In this document: positions 59,028 through 64,000 of the stretch, one piece after another
Layout of the letters: every line of letters starts with the position of its first letter
How positions within the stretch are numbered: position 1 is the stretch's first letter
Source: JAWKIW01 sp041394145
GTDB lineage: Bacteria > Actinomycetota > Acidimicrobiia > Acidimicrobiales > Acidimicrobilacustridaceae
DNA: 64,000 bases
Assembly (NCBI GenBank): GCA_041394145.1
Contig: JAWKIW010000016.1
Coordinates: forward strand, 61,475 to 125,474
Direction of reading: 5' to 3'
The notes under the pieces: generated by a model
The model's database searches: none
What the model saw: only the letters and a program-made list of their open reading frames with translations
Told to the model about the DNA's origin: nothing
Made by a program: the position numbers and the translations under genes

Positions 59028-59033
59028 ACGGTA
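59028..59033 (-). promoter_or_regulatory. Leaderless -10 box (TACCGT)
   Basis: On the minus strand TACCGT, six bases, then ATG 59021, without a Shine-Dalgarno. Confidence 0.5.
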
Positions 59034-59088
59034 GCGGCTGCCGCTCCGGGAGCGGAACGGTCGCCGCCGCGGCGCGGCCCGCGGGCGT

Positions 59089-59526
59089 TCAGGCGGCAGC
59101 GCCCTCCTGCACCGCGGCCATCGTGCGCTCGACGAAGTCGGCGGCCTGCTCGCTGAGGTGCTTGCGGTGCATCGAGTAGCCGCCGAGCACCTCGCCGCCG
59201 TGGGCCTCGACGACGGCGCCGAGCTTGTCGGTGGTCTTGCCGGGGTTGACCGCGAAGGTGCAGAAGGTCACGCAGCGCTTGCCGCTCAGGTCGGGGAGCA
59301 GCTTGCTGATCTTGCCCTTGCGCCCCGGGCGCTGGCCGGCGATCACGATCCCGTCGGTCCAGGTCCCGACGAGGACGAGGTCGGCCTTGGCCACCTGCTC
59401 GGCGTCCACCGCGCCGATGTTGTAGATGCGGGTGTCCACCCCGTACCGGTACAGCTCGGTGGCGATCAGGCGCGCGGCCTGCTCGGTGTTGCCGGTGAGG
59501 CTCTCGTAGATGATCACGGCGTCCAC
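59089..59526 (-). CDS. Flavodoxin family protein
   Basis: 145 residues. VIIYESLTGNTEQAARLIAT contains the FMN phosphate loop (S-x-T-G-N-T), followed by LVLVGTWTDGIVIAG and KRCVTFCTFAVNPGKTTDKL. It is the short-chain flavodoxin fold, carrying one FMN as a low-potential electron carrier. Two Cys near the FMN edge are noteworthy. GTG 59526 begins the first strand. Partner not identified here. Confidence 0.85.
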   Translation of the reverse strand: MDAVIIYESLTGNTEQAARLIATELYRYGVDTRIYNIGAVDAEQVAKADLVLVGTWTDGIVIAGQRPGRKGKISKLLPDLSGKRCVTFCTFAVNPGKTTDKLGAVVEAHGGEVLGGYSMHRKHLSEQAADFVERTMAAVQEGAAA

Positions 59527-59620
59527 GGTGCGGTCGTCCCTTCGCTCGCGAGCGGCGCAGCACGTCCGTTCTACCAGGCTCGACCGGGCCCGTCGGCACC
59601 ACCCGAGCGCCCCCGGCGGG

Positions 59621-60397
59621 TCAGGGTCCGTCCACCAGGCGGGTGGTGGCGTCGCGGGTGTAGTCGCCGACCACCCGGTAGCCGGCATCGGTGAAGTGGA
59701 TCCCGTCCGGGTAGCGGATGGACGGGTCGGCGGCGGCCGGCACCCCCCAGTCGACCACGGGCACCCCGAGGCTGCGATAGAGGGCGTTGAGCCGGTCCAC
59801 CCGCTCGGGGATCGTGGCGCCGTAGTAGCGGCTGACCTCGGTGGCGGGGGGCAGCGTGGCCCACCATGCCGTGGCCCCGGCCCCGCGCGCCGCGGCGATC
59901 ATCTCCCGGCACGCCTTCTCCCACTCGCTGTACATCAGGGAGGTGTCGGGCTGGACGGTGACGCCCTGGCTGTTGACGTACAGCTGGCCGCCACCGGTGG
60001 GAGGTGGCCAGACGGCGCCCGGGTACAGGCAGCAGGCCTCGAAGACCACCAGGTCGGGTCGGAAGGCGGCGAGCTGCTCGCGCACCCAGGTCAGCCACAG
60101 ACGGTTGTTCCACAGCGGACCGGTGGCGGCCAGGCCCACGTAGTGCACCTGGGCGCCGTAGGCCGAGAACGACGCGTCGATGGCCGAGGCGGCGCCCCAC
60201 ATCACCGAATCGCCGACGATCATCACCCGTTGGACGCGGTGGCCGTCGGAGCGGTCGACCAGCTGGCAGCCGGCGAGCAGGCCCACCGCCACCAGGACCG
60301 CCAGCGCCCGGCGGGAGGCCCGCGGTGCGCGCCGTGATGCCGTGCGGCGCGCCGCGGTCTGGGTGCGCTGGTCCTGGTCCGCCGTCGACGTGGTCAC
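59621..60397 (-). CDS. SGNH/GDSL hydrolase lipoprotein (acyl esterase type)
   Basis: 258 residues. A basic N-terminus and hydrophobic core end in the lipobox LLAGC. Catalytic blocks: VMIVGDSVMWG (block I, Ser), a Gly block in LAATGPLWNN, and DGIHFTDAGY (block V, Asp and His). All catalytic residues are present, unlike the SGNH-like protein at 14978-15622. It resembles the SGNH domains that follow OafA acyltransferases, and an OafA gene is 2.2 kb away. GTG 60397 has GGAGGAGGG upstream. Confidence 0.85.
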   Translation of the reverse strand: MTTSTADQDQRTQTAARRTASRRAPRASRRALAVLVAVGLLAGCQLVDRSDGHRVQRVMIVGDSVMWGAASAIDASFSAYGAQVHYVGLAATGPLWNNRLWLTWVREQLAAFRPDLVVFEACCLYPGAVWPPPTGGGQLYVNSQGVTVQPDTSLMYSEWEKACREMIAAARGAGATAWWATLPPATEVSRYYGATIPERVDRLNALYRSLGVPVVDWGVPAAADPSIRYPDGIHFTDAGYRVVGDYTRDATTRLVDGP

Positions 60398-60439
60398 GCC
60401 TCGCCCTCCTCCACCGGGCCGCAGCCTAGGTCGTCGTGG

Positions 60440-61021
60440 TCAGCCCAGGACCGTGATCGTCCCGACGAACGTCGGGATGGCGTCGATGCGGAACGTGACG
60501 TCGCCGGCGGCGTCGAACGTGTAGCGCCAGGTCTGGCCGCCGGCCAGGCGCTCGGTGGCCACGACCGGGGCGTCGGGGGCCAGGCCCCGCGTGAGCGTCA
60601 CGAGGTGGGGCGCCGAATCGCGGTTGTCGAAGGTGACGGGCACCCCCACGGGCACGGTGACGTAGCCCGGGCAGATGGTCTCGGGGCTGAACAGGATCAC
60701 CGCCTCGGCCTCGGTGTACGCCTCCCCGGGCGCCTTGCTGACGCACGGGGCCCCACCGGGCCCGGGCACGCCGCCGATGTTGCTGCTCGGGTCGCCGTGG
60801 AGGCCACCGCCCGCGAGGAGCTGGTCGGTGGTCGCCGTCGCTGCCGCGGAGGTCGTCGGGGCCGTGCCGGGTCCCTGGCTCGCGGGCGAGGGCTCGTCCT
60901 TGCCGCAGCCGCCGGCGGCGAGCGCCAACGACAGCGTGGCGACCATCGTCAGCGCCGTGGCTCGGCGGCCACGGGATCGCCGGCCGTCGTGGCGGTCGGT
61001 GCTCGTCGGATGGGACGGCAT
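60440..61021 (-). CDS. Cupredoxin-like lipoprotein
   Basis: 193 residues. Signal peptide with lipobox AAGGC, a Thr/Ala/Pro linker, then a cupredoxin-like beta-sandwich (about 110-193): ETICPGYVTVPVGVPVTFDN, SAPHLVTLTRG and GQTWRYTFDAAGDVTFRIDA. The His of SAPH is where the first copper ligand belongs, but the usual Cys-x-His-x-Met cluster near the end is missing. It may therefore not hold a blue-copper site. ATG 61021 has GGAAGGAG upstream. Confidence 0.72.
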   Translation of the reverse strand: MPSHPTSTDRHDGRRSRGRRATALTMVATLSLALAAGGCGKDEPSPASQGPGTAPTTSAAATATTDQLLAGGGLHGDPSSNIGGVPGPGGAPCVSKAPGEAYTEAEAVILFSPETICPGYVTVPVGVPVTFDNRDSAPHLVTLTRGLAPDAPVVATERLAGGQTWRYTFDAAGDVTFRIDAIPTFVGTITVLG

Positions 61022-61197
61022 GGGGCTCCTTCCGGGGCGGTTCGGGATCGGAGGGCTGCGCCACGGTGGCGGCCGGCGGTGGTCCGATGCAAGCCGGCTC
61101 GGCTCCACCCCGCCCGGGGCCCGCACCGGCGGCCCGCGGCCGTGGCATCGTGGCCGAGATGGGCGGCCGGGAGGACCACGTCGCCGAGGAGGCCACC

Positions 61198-61587
61198 GTG
61201 CACTACGTCCACATCGTCACCGGCGACGACGGGGAGACGCACCTGCGCGACGTCGTGCTGCCGTCGGCGTGGGCGCCCGTCGAGCACGGTGTCCCGCCGC
61301 TGCTCGTGTCCGATGCCGTGCCGGTGGACCGGGTCGAGTTCGTGGCCATCTCGGCCGACGAGCAGGAGCCGGGGTGGCACAACGCCCCTCGGCGCCAGCT
61401 GGTCGTGTTCCTGACCGGATGGGTGCGCCTCGAGGTGAGCGACGGCGAGGTCCGGACGCTGCCGGCCGGTTCCGTCGTGCTGGCCGACGACCTGACCGGT
61501 CCCGGCCACGTCACCACCCACGAGGGTGGCGGGCAGCGGGTGCTGGTGATCCCGCTCGACCCCAGCGGCTCGACCCCTGGGTGCTAG
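61198..61587 (+). CDS. Cupin-domain protein
   Basis: 129 residues from GTG 61198, chosen for GAGGAGG six bases upstream; ATG 61159 would add 13 residues. Small cupin barrel: GWHNAPRRQLVVFLTGWVRLEV (motif 1, with His), then EVRTLPAGSVVLADDLTGPGHVTTH (motif 2). The family has many metal-dependent roles; none can be assigned. Confidence 0.75.
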   Translation: MHYVHIVTGDDGETHLRDVVLPSAWAPVEHGVPPLLVSDAVPVDRVEFVAISADEQEPGWHNAPRRQLVVFLTGWVRLEVSDGEVRTLPAGSVVLADDLTGPGHVTTHEGGGQRVLVIPLDPSGSTPGC

Positions 61588-61620
61588 TGGCCTGACCCCG
61601 GATGCGGTCCGACCGTTCGT

Positions 61621-61648
61621 CGGTCGACGGTCGCCGGTCGACGGTCGC
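61621..61648 (+). repeat. Two tandem 14-bp units
   Basis: CGGTCGACGGTCGC repeated exactly twice, with degenerate continuation on both sides, in the 100-bp spacer before the next cupin gene. Confidence 0.8.
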
Positions 61649-61688
61649 CGGTCCGACACCGGTCGCGGCGGCGTGGTTTCATGGGCCC

Positions 61689-62162
61689 ATGACGTTGCTC
61701 GACATCCCCTCGGCCATCCATCGCGGCGAGAGCGAGCTGCCCTTCGTCGACCTGGGCGACGGCAGCCTGCTCCAGCTCCTGCAGGTCGACCTCGACCAGG
61801 GACTGTGGGTGATCCGCACCAAGTTCCAGCCCGGCATGGTGGTGCAGACCCACAAGCACACCGGCTGCGTGTTCGCCTTCACGCTGGCCGGCAGCTGGAA
61901 GTACCGGGAGTACCCCGAGGTGAACCGCGCGGGCTCCTACCTGTTCGAGCCGGCCCTGTCGGTGCACACCCTGACCGTGCCCGAGGACAACACCGAGATG
62001 ACCGACGTGTTCTTCGCCATCTACGGGGCGAACCTCAACCTCGACGCCGAGGGCAACGTCGAGATGGTCATCGACGCCGGGCTCATGCTCGACGTGTACT
62101 ACAACCTGTGCGAGGCCCAGGGCTTCGACCGTCCCGACGTCATCCTCGGCGGCCGCAGCTGA
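61689..62162 (+). CDS. Cupin dioxygenase-like (acetylacetone/2,4'-dihydroxyacetophenone dioxygenase type)
   Basis: 157 residues. WVIRTKFQPGMVVQTHKHTG (His-x-His metal ligands), VFAFTLAGSWKYREYPEVNR (Glu) and YLFEPALSVHTLTVPEDN (third His) form the three-His iron site of Dke1-type cupins, which cleave C-C bonds of beta-diketones. The ATG at 61689 lies next to the palindrome ATGGGCCCAT; no Shine-Dalgarno is seen. Confidence 0.82.
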   Translation: MTLLDIPSAIHRGESELPFVDLGDGSLLQLLQVDLDQGLWVIRTKFQPGMVVQTHKHTGCVFAFTLAGSWKYREYPEVNRAGSYLFEPALSVHTLTVPEDNTEMTDVFFAIYGANLNLDAEGNVEMVIDAGLMLDVYYNLCEAQGFDRPDVILGGRS

Positions 62163-62211
62163 TCCTCTCGCGACCGCCGGCGCCGCCATCCGCGGTCCCG
62201 GCGCGACAGGC

Positions 62212-62508
62212 TCAGCTCCCGCCGCCGCGCAGGGTGGCGAGGACCTCCTTGCAGGTCGGGCACACGGGGTAGCGCTCGGGGTCGCGGGTCGGCACCCACG
62301 TCTTGCCGCACAGCGCGGTGACCGGCTCGCCGAGCACGTAGGCCTTCATCTGGTCGTCCTTGCGGATGATGTGGGCGAACCGCTCGTGGTCGCCGTCGGC
62401 GCTGATCGGTCGCTCGTCGGTGCGCTCGAGCACGTCGACCGAGGGGGCCGCCGGGGCCGGCGCGGCGGGATGATCGCTGGCGAGCGGGGACGGGGACGGG
62501 TTCGACAT
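62212..62508 (-). CDS. DUF3039 family protein
   Basis: 98 residues. A disordered Pro/Ala/Ser N-terminus is followed by the DUF3039 core: HERFAHIIRKDDQMKAYVLG, VTALCGKTWVPTRDPERYPV and CPTCKEV. The CG-K-W...CPTCK arrangement is a likely zinc site. Found throughout actinobacteria, function unknown. ATG 62508 has GGAGGTG upstream. Confidence 0.88.
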   Translation of the reverse strand: MSNPSPSPLASDHPAAPAPAAPSVDVLERTDERPISADGDHERFAHIIRKDDQMKAYVLGEPVTALCGKTWVPTRDPERYPVCPTCKEVLATLRGGGS

Positions 62509-62626
62509 CGGCACCTCCACGACCATCGATCGTAGTGCGACGGGGCACCGGCGGTAGATTGCGGCGCGGTGCGCCACCGCCGGCGAGGGCACGGGTGGGC
62601 ACCCACCGGGGAGGGGACCGGGGACC

Positions 62627-64000
62627 GTGACCACGACGACCGCGCCACCGGCGCCCGAGCTGTTCGCCGACCCGGCGACGCCGCGCAGGGGAGGCCCGCG
62701 CCGCGACACCGCGCCGCCGGCGCCGCGGCACGGACGTGGTGGCGCACGGCTCGCCTGCCCTACATCGCGGCCCTCGACGGCGTGCGGGGGATCGCCGTGC
62801 TCGCCGTCGTGCTCTTCCACGCCGGTGCCACCTGGATGCCCGGTGGGTTCCTGGGCGTGTCGACCTTCTTCACGCTGTCGGGGTTCCTCATCACCTCGCT
62901 GCTGCTGGCGGAGCGCAGCGCCACCGGGGGCGTCGAGCTCGGCGCCTTCTGGGCTCGTCGGGTCCGCCGCCTGCTGCCGGCGGCGGCGGCCACCGTGGTC
63001 CTCGTGGCGGTGGCTGCCCGCTTCGTGCTCGACCCGGCGATCGTCGACCGGCTGCGCGGCGATCTGACGGCCACCGTGCTGTACGTCGCCAACTGGCGGT
63101 TCCTGCTCGCCGGGGACTCCTACGCCGACCTCTTCGCGGCACCGTCGCCGGTGCTGCACTTCTGGAGCCTGGCGATCGAGGAGCAGTTCTACCTGCTGTA
63201 CCCGCTGGTGCTGTGGGTCGTGTTCCGGGCCCTGCGCTGGTCGGTCACCGCCCTGCTGCGGGTCGTCGCCGCCCTGACCGTGGCGTCGATCCTGCTGCCG
63301 TTCGTGGTGCCCATGTCGCCCGACCGCATCTACTACGGGACCGACACCCGGGCCGCCGAGCTGCTGCTCGGCGCCCTGCTGGCGATCGTGATCCGCACCC
63401 CGGCGGTGCGCACCCACCTCGTCGAGAGCCGACAGGTGGAGCGCGCCGTCGGCGCGGCCGGCGTCGTCGCCCTGGCGGCCTGCGTGGCCTGCTGGGTGCT
63501 CGTCGGCCAGCGCGACCCGGGCCTGTACCAGGGCGGGTTCGCCCTCTACGCCACCTTGACCTGTGGTGTCCTGCTCGCCGCCATCATGCCCGTGGGGCTG
63601 AGCCCGGTCGCGCGTCTGCTCTCGGCCCCGCCCCTGCGCCTGCTGGGCGTCATCTCCTACGGCGTCTACCTGTACCACTGGCCGGTGTTCCTGGTGCTCG
63701 ACGGCGAGCGCACGGGCTGGTCCTTCTGGCCACTGCTCGCGGCGCGGCTGGCGGTCACGATCGGGCTGGCCACCCTGTCCTACGCCGTGCTCGAGCACCC
63801 CATCCGGGTCGGTCGGCGGCTCCCCGTGCGCTCGACCCTGCTCGCGGTGCCGGCCACGGCCACCGCGCTGGTGCTGATGAGCTGGCTGGTGGTGCCCCGC
63901 GTCGACACCGGCGCACTGGTCTCGTTCGGCGACGAGCCGTCGCTGCCCCCCGCCGGCGTGCTGGACGTGGCCGAGACCCCGATGCCCACCACACCGGCGC
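62627..64000 (+). CDS. OafA/YrhL-type membrane acyltransferase, one frameshift, cut by window end
   Basis: GTG 62627 (VTTTTAPPAPELFADPATPR, after GGGGAGGGGACCGGGG) joins the main frame if GGGG at 62688-62691 had one more G. From 62734 the frame is open to the window end: RTARLPYIAALDGVRGIAVL, VVLFHAGATWMPGGFLGVST, FFTLSGFLITSLLLAE, FWARRVRRLLPAAAA, HFWSLAIEEQFYLLYPLVLW and SYGVYLYHWPVFLV. These are the Acyl_transf_3 motifs (catalytic His in LFHAG) with about ten transmembrane helices. It O-acylates surface or secreted sugars; a C-terminal SGNH domain may lie beyond the window. Confidence 0.9.

Noticed and set aside
61610..61660. Insertion-sequence end or attachment site
   Set aside because: Only two 14-bp units with degenerate flanks, and no transposase or integrase nearby.

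Overview
The window is very GC-rich (roughly 73 % by eye), gene-dense DNA from a high-GC actinobacterium. Gene families such as DUF3039, DUF6457, a CstR-type CsoR regulator with its small Cys-rich partner, and DosR-regulon-like genes fit this. So do GTGA stop/start overlaps and many leaderless genes (a TAnnnT box 6-8 bases before the start codon). I infer class Acidimicrobiia (Iamia/Ilumatobacter-like), but nothing here proves it. I saw no rRNA, tRNA, CRISPR array, insertion sequence or prophage.

Layout. 0-5.5 kb: cytochrome P450 tail, unknown partner gene, secreted membrane-anchored protein, tandem glyoxalase-fold protein, GH1 glycosidase, membrane diguanylate cyclase. 5.5-13.1 kb: a stress/dormancy block with a CBS protein, a hibernation-promoting factor with two C-terminal domains, a Balon-like eRF1-family hibernation factor, archease, RtcB RNA ligase, aspartate dehydrogenase, a phosphoribosyltransferase-hydrolase fusion and Hsp20. 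Its gene content closely parallels the M. tuberculosis DosR regulon (Rv2626c, Rv0079, Rv2629-Rv2631, Rv0571c/Rv2030c-hspX). 13.4-17.7 kb: a second diguanylate cyclase and an ABC exporter with a coupled lipoprotein. 17.8-21.5 kb: a persulfide/sulfite-stress locus (CstR, rhodanese, TauE, DUF302, a 53-aa Cys protein) with ATACCC...GGGTAT operators. 21.5-31 kb: a decayed methyltransferase, a flavin reductase fusion, a beta-lactamase-fold/propeller secreted protein, a Baeyer-Villiger-type monooxygenase and a HAD-HerA fusion. 31-42.5 kb: transporters, a FAD hydroxylase, an esterase lipoprotein, two more diguanylate cyclases and an alpha/beta hydrolase. 42.6-49.6 kb: a molybdopterin oxidoreductase with DUF6457 and HxlR genes, DUF350, an M23 peptidase, a hexapeptide acyltransferase and a DUF6629 membrane protein. 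49.7-64 kb: an HExxH peptidase, a zinc-ribbon response regulator, a lipase-like hydrolase, a penicillin/AHL acylase, a GT4 glycosyltransferase, a flavodoxin, an SGNH lipoprotein, a cupredoxin-like lipoprotein, two cupins, DUF3039 and a truncated OafA-type acyltransferase.

How the genes work together. The 5.5-13 kb block would let resting cells cap idle ribosomes (HPF, Balon-like), re-ligate broken RNA (RtcB with archease) and protect protein (Hsp20). The CstR locus would sense and detoxify reactive sulfur. Four diguanylate cyclases, each with a GGDEF motif and an inhibitory RxxD site, suggest strong c-di-GMP input.

Caution: at least ten otherwise normal genes are broken by one missing base in a short G or C run, or by two missing bases in a CG run. 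This looks like uncorrected assembly error rather than real gene loss. The methyltransferase at 21.5-22.1 kb, with many closely spaced shifts, is the one convincing pseudogene.
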